The notes below the pieces were generated by a model. The model was not told where the DNA came from. It worked only from the letters and a program-made list of their open reading frames with translations, and searched no databases. The translations under genes and the position numbers were made by a program. Shown here one piece after another: positions 18,162 to 27,300 of a DNA stretch of 47,315 bases (positions are counted from its first letter, which is position 1; the number at the start of each line of letters is the position of its first letter). Source of the DNA: Faecalibacterium prausnitzii (GTDB lineage: Bacteria; Bacillota; Clostridia; Oscillospirales; Ruminococcaceae); assembly GCF_003324185.1 (NCBI RefSeq), contig NZ_PXUP01000020.1, forward strand, positions 1 to 47,315, written 5' to 3'.

Positions 18162-18190
18162 GCCCCACGGCTTCGGCTGTGGGGTACATA
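18162..18190 (+). terminator. Hairpin followed by GTACATA (copy 4)
   Basis: CCCCACGGC pairs with GCTGTGGGG around a TTCG tetraloop (about 18162-18183), and GTACATA (18184-18190) overlaps the last G. It follows the mobC stop and precedes a strong promoter at 18204. The stem sequence differs from copies 1-3, but the GTACATA tail is kept. Confidence 0.6.
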
Positions 18191-18203
18191 CTATCTGGCA
18201 TCG

Positions 18204-18232
18204 TTGACAGTGCGCAGAATCTTCTATATACT
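18204..18232 (+). promoter_or_regulatory. Consensus sigma-A promoter
   Basis: TTGACA (18204-18209), a 17-base spacer and TATACT (18227-18232) form a near-perfect sigma-A promoter 24 bases before the ATG of the small membrane protein gene. It starts a new unit after the mobC hairpin and may also serve the relaxase. Confidence 0.8.
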
Positions 18233-18256
18233 GAACACAGAAAGGCGGTGTCAATC

Positions 18257-18532
18257 ATGAGGTTCGTGGTAAAAGTTCTTCTGCTCCCTCTGGTGCTGGT
18301 GAGTGCATTTCTGGCTTTGATGCTGCGGTGGACGCTGAATCTGTCCGCTTTCATCCTTGCGCTGCCGATGATGTATATTTTCGGCTGTGGGCTTTATACG
18401 CTGTACTGCCGGGAGTGGACGCAATTCTTGATCCTGTTGGCAGCAGAGTTCGGTTGTTTCCTGCTCATCACTGCTGGAACGCTCATTGTGGAAGCCGTGG
18501 AATGGTTCAGCGGCTGGATTGCAGAACTGTGA
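18257..18532 (+). CDS. Small membrane protein (CD1845-like)
   Basis: This 91-residue, very hydrophobic protein has an N-terminal membrane segment (VVKVLLLPLVLVSAFLALML) and two more (about 33-50 and 55-78). ATG 18257 follows AAAGGCGG, and a near-perfect promoter lies upstream at 18204. Tn1549-type elements carry a small membrane protein (CD1845 family) between mobC and the relaxase, which this matches in size and place. Its role is unknown; transfer or entry exclusion are possible but unsupported. Confidence 0.75.
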   Translation: MRFVVKVLLLPLVLVSAFLALMLRWTLNLSAFILALPMMYIFGCGLYTLYCREWTQFLILLAAEFGCFLLITAGTLIVEAVEWFSGWIAEL

Positions 18533-18576
18533 CGGGCAAAGTTTCTGCATATCGCCCGTATTCCCGCATCGATTTT

Positions 18577-18609
18577 ATAAGTTTTGCGATTTGAAACCGC
18601 AAAACTTAT
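18577..18609. repeat. 12-bp perfect inverted repeat upstream of the relaxase: oriT candidate
   Basis: ATAAGTTTTGCG (18577-18588) is perfectly inverted as CGCAAAACTTAT (18598-18609) around a nine-base loop. A further TTTTGCGGTAAAC-type half-match follows near 18624-18640. It lies between mobC/CD1845 and the relaxase gene, where origins of transfer often occur next to MOBP-type relaxases. Because an AT-rich stretch follows, it could instead terminate the small membrane gene. Confidence 0.5.
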
Positions 18610-18652
18610 TTATTTCTTTCGATTTTGCGGTAAACAATATATCATCATGCCG

Positions 18653-18676
18653 CCATTGTGCGGCATTTTCTTTTTG
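18653..18676 (+). terminator. Hairpin with T-rich tail before the relaxase
   Basis: ATGCCGC pairs with GCGGCAT around a short CATTGT-containing loop, followed by TTTCTTTTT. It sits just ahead of the relaxase ribosome-binding site, so it could attenuate relaxase expression. Confidence 0.45.
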
Positions 18677-18692
18677 CCGGGAGGTGGTAGAA

Positions 18693-20078
18693 CTGGCAGC
18701 AACCCGATTGATTGCACTGCACAAAAACAAGGGAAAATCCGTTGCGGCCTGCCTGAAAAGCCGCACGGATTACGCACAAAACCCGAATAAGACGCAGCAG
18801 GGCGAACTGGTCAGCAGTTACGAATGCAGTCCCTTGACGGTCGATGAAGAATTTATGCTCTCCAAACGCCAATATGAACTGATGACCGGGCGCAGGCAGA
18901 AAAGTGATGTGATCGCCTACCAGATTCGGCAATCGTTCAAACCCGGAGAGATCACCGCCGAAGAAGCCAACAAGGTCGGTTATGAGCTTGCCATGCGGTT
19001 TACAAAAGGCAAGTATGCCTTTATCGTTGCGACCCATACCGACCGAGAACACATTCATAATCACATCATTTACAACTCTACTGCGCTGGACAGCACCCGG
19101 AAATTCCGGGATTTTTTGCTGTCCGGGCTTGCGGTACAGCGGCTGAGCGATTTGATTTGTCTGGAACATCAGTTGTCCGTTATTGAAATCAAGCCGTACC
19201 GGGAGCGGCAGAAGCGCACCCTTTATCCACCCAGAGAAAGTAATCGGGATAAGCTGTGTGCCGTAATCGACAACATCCTGTTGAACGAGAAGCCTGCGGA
19301 CTTTGAAGTCTTTCTTCAAAAGCTGGAACAGCAGAGCTACGAGGTCAAACGAGAAAAGCACACTTCCGTCAAAGGCACCCGGCAGAAACGCTTTATTCGT
19401 TTTCGGACACTGGGTACAGGGTATAGCGAAGATGAAATCAAGGCGGTCATCGCCGGAGAAGCAGAACACCGTCCACATCAGAAGCAGCCGCCGAAAGAGC
19501 AGCCGTTCCACCTGTTAGTGGACATTCAAGCAAAACTCTCTGAGGGCAAGGGCGAAGGCTATGCACGTTGGGCGAAACGCTACAATCTGAAAGAAATGTC
19601 CAAGACACTGATCTTCTTGCAGGAAAACAAAATTGGCAGCATCGAGGAAATGCAAGAGAGAGTGAATGCGGTAGCTGCTCGATATCATGCGTTAGGCGAT
19701 TCCATCAAGGCCGCAGAGCATCGCATGGCAGAGATTGCTGTCCTGCGGGCACACATCGTCAACTATGCCAAAACCCGACCCGTGTACGATGCTTACCGCA
19801 AAACTGGATACAGCAAAAGGTTTCTGGAAGAACATCGGGAGCAGATCACACTGCACCGGGCGGCAAAAGCCGCTTTTGATGAATCTGGACTGAAAAAGCT
19901 GCCAAAGGTAAAGGAACTGAACACGGAATACTCCACGCTGTTTTCTCAGAAGAAAGCCGCTTATCCAGCCTACCGCAAGGCACGGGACGAGATGCAGGAA
20001 CTGATGAAAGCACAGAAGAATGTAGAGATGTTTTTCGCCGAAGAAAAGGCTACCGAGGAAAAAGTGCAGACCCGATAA
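18693..20078 (+). CDS. mobA: MOBP-type relaxase
   Basis: This protein of about 461 residues nicks oriT and pilots the strand. Visible motifs are TDYAQNP near residue 27 (with the likely nucleophile tyrosine), DVIAYQIRQSFKPGEIT (about 70-86), and the metal-binding HUH-type motif HTDREHIHNHII (about 115-126). A helical C-terminal half follows. Family members usually begin MAxTRLI; here the matching position is LAATRLI with CTG at 18693, eight bases after GGGAGG. I therefore take CTG as the start, the other options being GTG 18684 (on the ribosome-binding site) or a long unconserved extension from 18486. A strong terminator follows. Confidence 0.88.
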   Translation: MAATRLIALHKNKGKSVAACLKSRTDYAQNPNKTQQGELVSSYECSPLTVDEEFMLSKRQYELMTGRRQKSDVIAYQIRQSFKPGEITAEEANKVGYELAMRFTKGKYAFIVATHTDREHIHNHIIYNSTALDSTRKFRDFLLSGLAVQRLSDLICLEHQLSVIEIKPYRERQKRTLYPPRESNRDKLCAVIDNILLNEKPADFEVFLQKLEQQSYEVKREKHTSVKGTRQKRFIRFRTLGTGYSEDEIKAVIAGEAEHRPHQKQPPKEQPFHLLVDIQAKLSEGKGEGYARWAKRYNLKEMSKTLIFLQENKIGSIEEMQERVNAVAARYHALGDSIKAAEHRMAEIAVLRAHIVNYAKTRPVYDAYRKTGYSKRFLEEHREQITLHRAAKAAFDESGLKKLPKVKELNTEYSTLFSQKKAAYPAYRKARDEMQELMKAQKNVEMFFAEEKATEEKVQTR

Positions 20079-20082
20079 ACAG

Positions 20083-20136
20083 AGGCCACCGAGGATTGCT
20101 CCTACTTTTGGGGAGAGTCCTCGGTGGCCTTTTTCG
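20083..20136 (+). terminator. Rho-independent terminator after the relaxase
   Basis: AGGCCACCGAGGA pairs with TCCTCGGTGGCCT, a 13-bp stem with a long loop, followed by TTTT. It closes the conjugation backbone before the accessory operon. Confidence 0.9.
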
Positions 20137-20479
20137 TTATAGAAGCATTTGGTACAAATGCGCAGCCTGCATCCAGCGGATGCAGTACACAAAGGGTTTG
20201 GGACTACCCCAACAAGCATTTTGCAACGCAAAAATGGCGTTTGTATATACGAACGCCCTGCTTGCACACGCTACGCACCCTTTTAGAGTGCTTCCTTTAT
20301 ACACAGACCGTATCGTGTCAACACGCACTGCCACAAAGGTGGTGCTAAAGATTTGTGGCAGTAGCACATTGATTTTATATATGGAAAAGTGTACAATAAC
20401 AATTGATTAACAGAACACATCTGACGAAATAAATTATAAATTCACAAGCAAACATTACTTTTCATGGGCAGAATGGTAT
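20137..20479. other. Gene-free stretch with five inverted repeats and a promoter
   Basis: No convincing gene lies here. In order it holds GCATTTG/CAAATGC (20145-20161), CTGCATCC/GGATGCAG (20167-20185), ATTTTGC/GCAAAAAT (20218-20235), GGCGTT/AACGCC around a central GTATATAC (20236-20257), and CTGCCACAAA/TTTGTGGCAG (20328-20361), then the promoter of the sulfur operon. The cluster may be a second oriT-like or recombination region, a set of operators, or the scar where the cargo operon joined the backbone. Confidence 0.6.
20369..20397 (+). promoter_or_regulatory. Predicted promoter of the sulfur-modification-like operon
   Basis: TTGATT (20369-20374), 17 bases, and TACAAT (20392-20397) form a sigma-A-type promoter. 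The 10-bp inverted repeat at 20328-20361 ends eight bases upstream and would suit an operator. It is the only clear promoter I see before the operon starting at 20480. Confidence 0.6.
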
Positions 20480-21637
20480 GTGTCTGATCGGATTGCCGCA
20501 GATTTCAGGTATAGTGCTGCTCGTTTACGGAATGTTGGATTGGATAACACAATGAGCAGAGATACCGCACTTTCCAATTTAATAGCTCTGGCACAGAGGC
20601 AAGGATATGTTTTGACCGATGACATCCTTGATGAGGGTGACGATCTTTCGCTAATGGACATCGACTGGCTTTCCTCGGCGTTGGTGTCAAAGGGTGTCTT
20701 GGTATATGATGAGGCTCCCGCTATAAAAGACACGGTCAGCACAAGCGCAGCAGAAACTTATGATTACGCTCAAAGCGATTATGAAGAAACATACAAGAAA
20801 GCAATCGCTTTATCCCCGGAATCTCAAGGCATTATTGACTCAATAAAATCCATACTTCCGCCGCAACGAGGAGAATTTGACACACTAAAATATCAGGTCG
20901 TAGATGGAAATTCGTATGCGCGCCAACGTGTTATTGAAATGCACCTTCGTTTTGCTGTGCGCGTTGCAGTGTCGTTTGTCGAAAGATATGGCATACAATT
21001 CGAGGACGCGTTTTCTCTCGCCTGCATTGGGCTAGTGACTGCGGTTGATAAATATGATCCAGATACAGACGGCTCCATCGGTTCGTTCATCTCATACTAC
21101 ATGATGCAGGTCATCAATCGTGAGATGCCCTTGCCATGTAAGGAAGTGTACTATCCCGTCCACGTTAAAGAGCGGTGGACACCTGTCTATTTGCAGTTGA
21201 AAAAAGATGGTTGTGTCGGGTGCAATGATCTCCCGTGCTGCAAATACGAAAAGGAAAAAATAAAGGAAACATTTCCAGACATATCGTTTCCAGATATTCA
21301 GGAGATGATTCGGATGTCTATGAGCGAAATTTCTCTTTCAGAATTAGCTGAGAACGAGGAAGAACCAACTACAACCTCTGCCCTAGAGCAAATTTCCGCT
21401 GATTTGAAGCAGCATGAGCAGACTAAAGCCTTAAATAAAGCGTTGGAAACGCTAACACCACGCGAAAAGGATGTTATGATTTTACGGTATGGTCTACTTG
21501 ATGATAACCCTTTTACTCTCGAAGAAGTAGGTCAGAAGTATTCAGTTACCCGTGAGAGAATCCGGCAAATCGAAGCGAAAGCTCTGCGCAAACTCAACAC
21601 AAAAAAGACTCTTAGGATACTTGAAGAAAACCTGTAA
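20480..21637 (+). CDS. Sigma-70-like protein with a four-cysteine cluster
   Basis: This protein has up to 385 residues. A sigma-1.1-like segment near 30-75 (NLIALAQRQGYVLTDDIL...LMDIDWLSSALVSKGVLVYDEAP) is followed by region-2-like RVAVSFVERYGIQFEDAFSLACIGLVTAVDKYDP (about 155-195). The C-terminus is a clear region 4 (LTPREKDVMILRYGLLDDNPFTLEEVGQKYSVTRERIRQIE). Between regions 2 and 4 lies C245-x2-C248-x4-C253-C254, which could bind zinc or an iron-sulfur cluster. GTG 20480 is the first usable start; ATG 20551 is an alternative, and neither has a strong ribosome-binding site. It is first in the operon, 35 bases before the DndC-like gene, so it may direct transcription of the island. That role is inferred. 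Confidence 0.8.
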   Translation: MSDRIAADFRYSAARLRNVGLDNTMSRDTALSNLIALAQRQGYVLTDDILDEGDDLSLMDIDWLSSALVSKGVLVYDEAPAIKDTVSTSAAETYDYAQSDYEETYKKAIALSPESQGIIDSIKSILPPQRGEFDTLKYQVVDGNSYARQRVIEMHLRFAVRVAVSFVERYGIQFEDAFSLACIGLVTAVDKYDPDTDGSIGSFISYYMMQVINREMPLPCKEVYYPVHVKERWTPVYLQLKKDGCVGCNDLPCCKYEKEKIKETFPDISFPDIQEMIRMSMSEISLSELAENEEEPTTTSALEQISADLKQHEQTKALNKALETLTPREKDVMILRYGLLDDNPFTLEEVGQKYSVTRERIRQIEAKALRKLNTKKTLRILEENL

Positions 21638-21672
21638 TCTTTTGCGGATTTAAAATGAAAGTGAGAATTTAG

Positions 21673-23388
21673 ATGTGGTGCAAGAACTGCAACATCGAAA
21701 CGAATGACCCAATCTGCCCGATCTGCGGTAGCAAGACGGTTGAAGATATTCCTGTTGAGGTGTACTGGTGCCCAGAATGTAAAGTGCCAGTTATCAATAC
21801 AACCACGCAAGCGGATAAGGGACTTTGCCCGCTTTGCGGTCACAAGACGAAGTATTTGTCTGCCGATCTGCGTCCTGTATTCCCGGAGGAACGTCTGTTG
21901 CTGGAGCTTTTGCTGGGAAAAAAGCCCTATGAGTATATGCAGAAGTCTGTCTGGGCAGCGAACAGCAGCTATTATATTGATGGTAAGCGCGTGGCACTTC
22001 CCGCAAAGTTCTTTGAAAAAGCAGACACAGACGAGCTTTCAAAGCAGTTGGAAGAATATAAAGGCGAAAACAGCTACGAATACTTCAATGTTTACGCAGA
22101 ACGGTTCTGTGAAGCAAACAGAAACCGCTTGAATTATCTTGTTGATGAAGCATCTGAGTTCGTGCGAAATGCTGCTTCCAAATTTGATGAGGAACGGCTG
22201 GTCGTGTCCTTTTCTGGAGGAAAGGATTCCACCGTCACGGCAGATTTGGCAATCAACGCACTGGGGACATCCAGTATTGTTCATATTTTCGGCAACACGA
22301 CGTTGGAATTTCCTACGACTGGCGAATATGCTGAACGCTATCGCCATAATCATCCTCATGCCATTTTTATGGTGGCAAAAAATGAGGAGCAAAACTTTAT
22401 AGATGTCTGCGAGGACATTGGGCCACCCGCCCGGATGATGCGCTGGTGCTGCTCAATGTTCAAAACAGGGCCTATTACGCGGACACTAAACAGTCTGTTC
22501 CGTAATGAGCAGATTTTGACTTTTTATGGTATCCGCAAAGCAGAATCTGTCAGCCGCAGCAAGTATAATCGTATCGAGGATGATGCGGAGTCTGTTAAAA
22601 TCCAAAAACAGACGGTTGCATCTCCCATCTTCTTCTGGAAAGATATTGATATTTGGCTGTACATTTTGAGCAAAAAGATAGATTTCAATTACGCATACCG
22701 CTTGGGCTATGACCGTGTGGGATGCTGGTGCTGCCCGAACAACAATCAACGCGCACAGTTCTTGTCCAGAATCTATATGCCGGAGAAATCAAAGGCATGG
22801 CGAGAATTTTTGGTTCGCTTTGCAAAGAAAATTGGAAAGCCGGATGCCGAGGAATACGTTGACTCTGGCAAGTGGAAGGCGCGTCAGGGCGGCAACGGTC
22901 TGGCAACTGCCGGTGATGTGAAGATTAAATTCACGAATTGCACAGCAGAGGATCATGCGAAGATTTATCGACTTGTTCGCCCCTATGATGACGAACTGAT
23001 TGGGATGTTCGTTCCTTTCGGTCGGGTGGCACCTGAACTCGGTCAGAAACTTCTGAATGAAACTATCGTTCTGGATGTGCGAACGAATGTCCCCATCCTT
23101 TCGATTCAACCCTTTACGCATGATGGATATGAGTATGCGGTAAAAGTGCGTACAATGAATGTTGCAGACCACGATGACCTGCAACGGATGGTTGGTTATC
23201 AGATTCGCAAGTTTAATGCTTGCCGAAAATGCCTGAAATGCGAATCGCTTTGCAGAGCCGGAGCGATTTCAATCATCGGAGATTACTATTACATCAATCC
23301 TGCCAAATGCGTTCATTGCAAAATGTGCGTAACCCCTAAATACCTAGATGGCGGATGTATGATGAACAAATATTTGAAAACAAAATGA
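21673..23388 (+). CDS. DndC-like PAPS-reductase-family protein with zinc ribbons and ferredoxin tail
   Basis: This 571-residue protein has N-terminal zinc ribbons (CKNC at 3-6, CPIC near 15-18, CPEC and CPLC further on). An ATP pyrophosphatase core carries the PP-loop SGGKDS at about 180-185, and GCWCCPNN near 352 is typical of PAPS-reductase/DndC proteins. The C-terminus is ferredoxin-like (CRKCLKCESLC near 517 and CVHCKMC near 547), probably holding an iron-sulfur cluster. DndC-type enzymes activate the DNA backbone for sulfur insertion during phosphorothioation. Here the fused ferredoxin suggests a self-contained electron donor. It sits between the sigma-like gene and DUF4007. The DNA modification itself is inferred from family and context. 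Confidence 0.88.
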   Translation: MWCKNCNIETNDPICPICGSKTVEDIPVEVYWCPECKVPVINTTTQADKGLCPLCGHKTKYLSADLRPVFPEERLLLELLLGKKPYEYMQKSVWAANSSYYIDGKRVALPAKFFEKADTDELSKQLEEYKGENSYEYFNVYAERFCEANRNRLNYLVDEASEFVRNAASKFDEERLVVSFSGGKDSTVTADLAINALGTSSIVHIFGNTTLEFPTTGEYAERYRHNHPHAIFMVAKNEEQNFIDVCEDIGPPARMMRWCCSMFKTGPITRTLNSLFRNEQILTFYGIRKAESVSRSKYNRIEDDAESVKIQKQTVASPIFFWKDIDIWLYILSKKIDFNYAYRLGYDRVGCWCCPNNNQRAQFLSRIYMPEKSKAWREFLVRFAKKIGKPDAEEYVDSGKWKARQGGNGLATAGDVKIKFTNCTAEDHAKIYRLVRPYDDELIGMFVPFGRVAPELGQKLLNETIVLDVRTNVPILSIQPFTHDGYEYAVKVRTMNVADHDDLQRMVGYQIRKFNACRKCLKCESLCRAGAISIIGDYYYINPAKCVHCKMCVTPKYLDGGCMMNKYLKTK

Positions 23389-23407
23389 TAAGGCGGGAAT
23401 TTTAGCC

Positions 23408-24295
23408 ATGAAATTTAGAGCACATGATACCTTTTTCATCCGAAAAGGATGGTTGAGCAAAGGAATGAAAGCTGTCCAGACGAAACCAGATGTCTTTGTT
23501 GCAAAAGATGAGAATCCGATGGATGTTCTTGGCATCGGCTCTAACATGGTAAAGGCTCTCCGCTACTGGCTTGTAGCAACAAATCTTACGGAAGAAGCGA
23601 TTCAAAACAAAAAAAGAATTCAGAAGTTCACGGATTTCGGAACACAGGTTTACAAGAACGACCGTTACATGGAAGAATACGGTACGCTGTATCTTTTGCA
23701 CTATATGCTTTCCAAAAATCAAGAGGACGCAACTGCATGGTATTTCTTCTTCAACGAATTCAATATGTCTGAATTTACAAAGGAGGATTTCGTTTCTGCT
23801 TTGCAGAATTATGTGTCCATGAATGGCGAATCTGTTGCCATTCGCTCTATGTCAGATGATTTTGCCTGCATCCTCAACACCTATCTTCCGCGCTATAAGA
23901 CAAGCCCGACACGAGTTAATCCTGAAAACAATATCGACTGTCCGCTGGGTGAACTTGGACTTGTGGATATTTTGGATAAAAGCAAGAAAACCTATCGGAA
24001 GTCTATTTCAATGCCAGAAACCCTCCATCCGTGGGTCTTGATGGCCGTTATGTGCGATCAAGCAGAGGGACGAACTGAAATTGGTCTGAATGAGCTGCTT
24101 ACCGCAAAAAGCAACATTGGTAAAACATTCAATCTGGATGCGATTACTATGTTGGATGCACTTCATCGGGTCGAAAAAATGAGATTGGTCAAGATCATTC
24201 GCACCGCAGGTCTTGATGTTATCCGTCTTGAGCAGTGTTACTCTTTTACAGAATGTGTAGATAAATACTACGAGTGCATTTCCAAAATTGATTAA
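23408..24295 (+). CDS. DUF4007 family protein
   Basis: This 295-residue protein has the DUF4007 pattern: MKFRAHDTFFIRKGWLSKGM, PMDVLGIGSNMVKALRYWL, then YGTLYLLHYMLS. DUF4007 proteins are known as neighbours of DndC-type PAPS reductases in sulfur-modification and defence loci. Their molecular role is not established; the fold suggests a DNA-binding adaptor. ATG 23408 follows AAGGCGGG. Spacing is 19 bases from the DndC-like gene and 12 bases to the next ATPase gene, so the three are one operon. Confidence 0.88.
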   Translation: MKFRAHDTFFIRKGWLSKGMKAVQTKPDVFVAKDENPMDVLGIGSNMVKALRYWLVATNLTEEAIQNKKRIQKFTDFGTQVYKNDRYMEEYGTLYLLHYMLSKNQEDATAWYFFFNEFNMSEFTKEDFVSALQNYVSMNGESVAIRSMSDDFACILNTYLPRYKTSPTRVNPENNIDCPLGELGLVDILDKSKKTYRKSISMPETLHPWVLMAVMCDQAEGRTEIGLNELLTAKSNIGKTFNLDAITMLDALHRVEKMRLVKIIRTAGLDVIRLEQCYSFTECVDKYYECISKID

Positions 24296-24307
24296 GGGGA
24301 AAGTTTA

Positions 24308-27300
24308 ATGAGTGAAATGATTTCGGTAGCGGAAGGTTTTCAGTATTCCGTAAATATTGCCTATGACCTTCACGCAGACGATAAATTAAAAAGCTATATT
24401 CCTACACAGTCTGCACTCCAGCTGATGGAGGATATTTTACAGAGTACTCTGCCAACATCTACAGATCGGTCGCGCGTTCTGATTGGCGCGTATGGCAAGG
24501 GAAAATCTCATATTGTTTTGACGATTCTCGCCCTTCTGATGAAGCGAGATCTGCGCCTCTTTGAAAAGCTGATGCCGGCAGTCCAGAAGCGTGACAAGCT
24601 GAATCGACTCATCCAGAACTATTATGAGAGCAACAACAAGCTGCTGCCCGTTATCATTACTGGCAGCAACACAAGCCTCACGCAGGCTTTTCTTTTGGCA
24701 CTTCAGCAGACATTAAAGGAAAATGATCTGCTGGACATCATGCCGGAAACGAATTATAAGGCGGCTATTTCTGTTATTGAACGCTGGAAAAAAGATTTTC
24801 CTGATACCTATCAGCAGTTCAAGGATAAAATTTCTGATACCTTGCCTTCGTTTATCTCTCGCTTGGAAGATTATGACATCAAAGCGTATGAGGCGTTTGA
24901 ACGCATTTATCCTAGCTTGACAGCAGGCAGCACATTTAATCCTTTTGTTGGATTTGATGTTGTACAACTGTATGAGAGCGTGGTTCAGGCACTGAAGCCT
25001 CTCGGTTATACGGGTGTATATGTCATATATGATGAGTTCAGCAAGTACCTTGAAGCCAATATCTCGGAGGCATCTGTCAGCGACACAAAGATGCTTCAGG
25101 ATTTCGCAGAAAAGTGTAATCGTAGTGGCACAAGTCAGATGCACCTTATGCTGATTTCCCACAAGGAAATTGCCAATTATATTGACCGACTGCCAAAGCA
25201 AAAAGTCGATGGCTGGCGCGGTGTTTCTGAGCGGTTCACTCATGTTCATCTAAACAACAACTTTACGCAGACATACGAAATTATCGCAACGGTCATTCAG
25301 AAAAAAGCTGATTTATGGAATCAGTTCAAAGAGAACCATCAGAAAGAGTTCGCTGAATTAGCAAAACGATATGCAACGCATCGAATTTTTGCAGATATGC
25401 AGGCTGAAGATATTGAACGTACAGTTCAAGCCTGCTATCCGCTTCATCCGGTGTCTACGTTTGTTCTGCCGAGATTGTCTGAGCGTGTAGCCCAGAATGA
25501 GCGTACCCTCTTTACCTTTTTGTCCTCGAATGGGTCGGCAACGCTGCCTTCGTTCTTAAAGCAGTACGATGATACTTCGTTTGAAGTAGTTACGCCGGAT
25601 CAGATTTATGATTACTTTGAGCCACTGTTCAAGAAGGAAATCGCAAACGGAACCCTGCATGATATTTACTTTCTGACCAGCGTTATCCTGAATCAACTCG
25701 ACGATGGCTCGCTAGAGGAAAAAATTGTAAAGACCCTATCCCTGATTTATATGCTGGAGCAGTTTGAAAAGCTCACTCCGACAAAAAATGAATTGATTGG
25801 AATTTACTCCATCCAGTATCCTGTTCCTGAAATCGAGCGGGCATTAAATAATTTGATCGATGACGAGTATGTCATCTACCTCAAGCGCAGCAATGACTAC
25901 CTCCAGCTGAAGGAAAGCTCTGGGGTGGATATTGAAGCCAAAATCAAGGATACGATCGCATCTCAGCAAAGCAGCACTGTTGTCAAAAAGGTTCTGAATG
26001 CATCGAACTTTGACAGCTGCATTTATCCGCTTCGCTACAACGATGAAAAAGAAGTCACCCGATACTTTGACTTTACATTCATTGATGAATCGGAGATCAC
26101 GGAAGATGTCAACTGGCAGGCAAAGCAGCTGAATACTGAAGCAGATGGCATCGTATATGCGGTCATCCCCCACAGCAGGGAAGCAATCGGTCGAATCGCA
26201 GACATTATCAAGCAAACCAGCAGATACTGCTCGAATTGTGTATTTATTGTTCCTCGCAAATTTGTTCCGATTGACTTTACTGTTCGGGAATACAAAGCAG
26301 TGGAAACGCTGAAGGAACTGGCGGCATCTGACAAGGTTCTTTTTGATGAATATGAGGTGATTTACGAAGATCTCCGTGAAATCATCAACCACTATATCAG
26401 CGATTATACTCACCCAGAGAAAAGAGCAGCCACCTATATCTACAAGGGCGAGGAAAAGCAGATCGTCCGTAAGGCTGCATTGACCGATTTGCTGTCTACG
26501 ATTTGCGGCAGTCTTTACTTCAATACCCCTGTTATCATCAATGAGGCAGTAAACAAGAATCATCTGACCGCGAATTCTCTGAATAGCCGCAGTAAAATTG
26601 TCATCGGTCTGCTGCGCTCGGAATTAGAGCCTAATCTCGGCTTGGCTGGTTCCGGTCAGGAAGTGTCGATTCTTCGGAGTACGCTGATCCGAACTGGTGT
26701 GTTAGAAACCGAGAATGGCGTACCCAGAATCAACCTGCACCCTAAAGATTATCTCATGTCGAAGCTGATGGGTGAGATCGAAGGCTTCGTACAGGAAGCA
26801 CGAACTCAAAAAATGAGTTTTTCAGACCTGTATGAACGGTTGACTACCGCTAAGTGCTATATCGGATTGAGAAAGGGACTTGTCCCCATTTATGTCGCGG
26901 CGGTATTCCACGAATACAAGAAAGAAATTATAATCTATGATCGCTTCTCGCAGGTTCCTCTGAACAACGATACCCTGCTCCAGATTGAAGCGGCTCCGCA
27001 GGATTTCACATTGCAGTGTCTGGATTGGAATGGCGAAAAAGACAAGTATGTCGAAGCACTGGCAAATGTGTTCAAGGATTATGTTATCGAAGCGGAAAAA
27101 ACGGCAGCGGGTTATGGATATGTCGTATCTGCGATGCACAGATGGTATATGGAACTGCCCAAATATGCAAAGGAGTCCAAGCATTCGCCAGATGGACAGC
27201 AAATCGATAAGGTAAAGCGTCAATTCCTCCGTATGCTGAAGCAGAACATCGGTACACACACGCTCTTGTTTGAACGGCTCCCCATTCTCATCACGGGACA

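Noticed and set aside
18486-18692. N-terminal extension of the relaxase
   Set aside because: The extra sequence runs through the inverted repeat and a hairpin and does not resemble relaxase N-termini.
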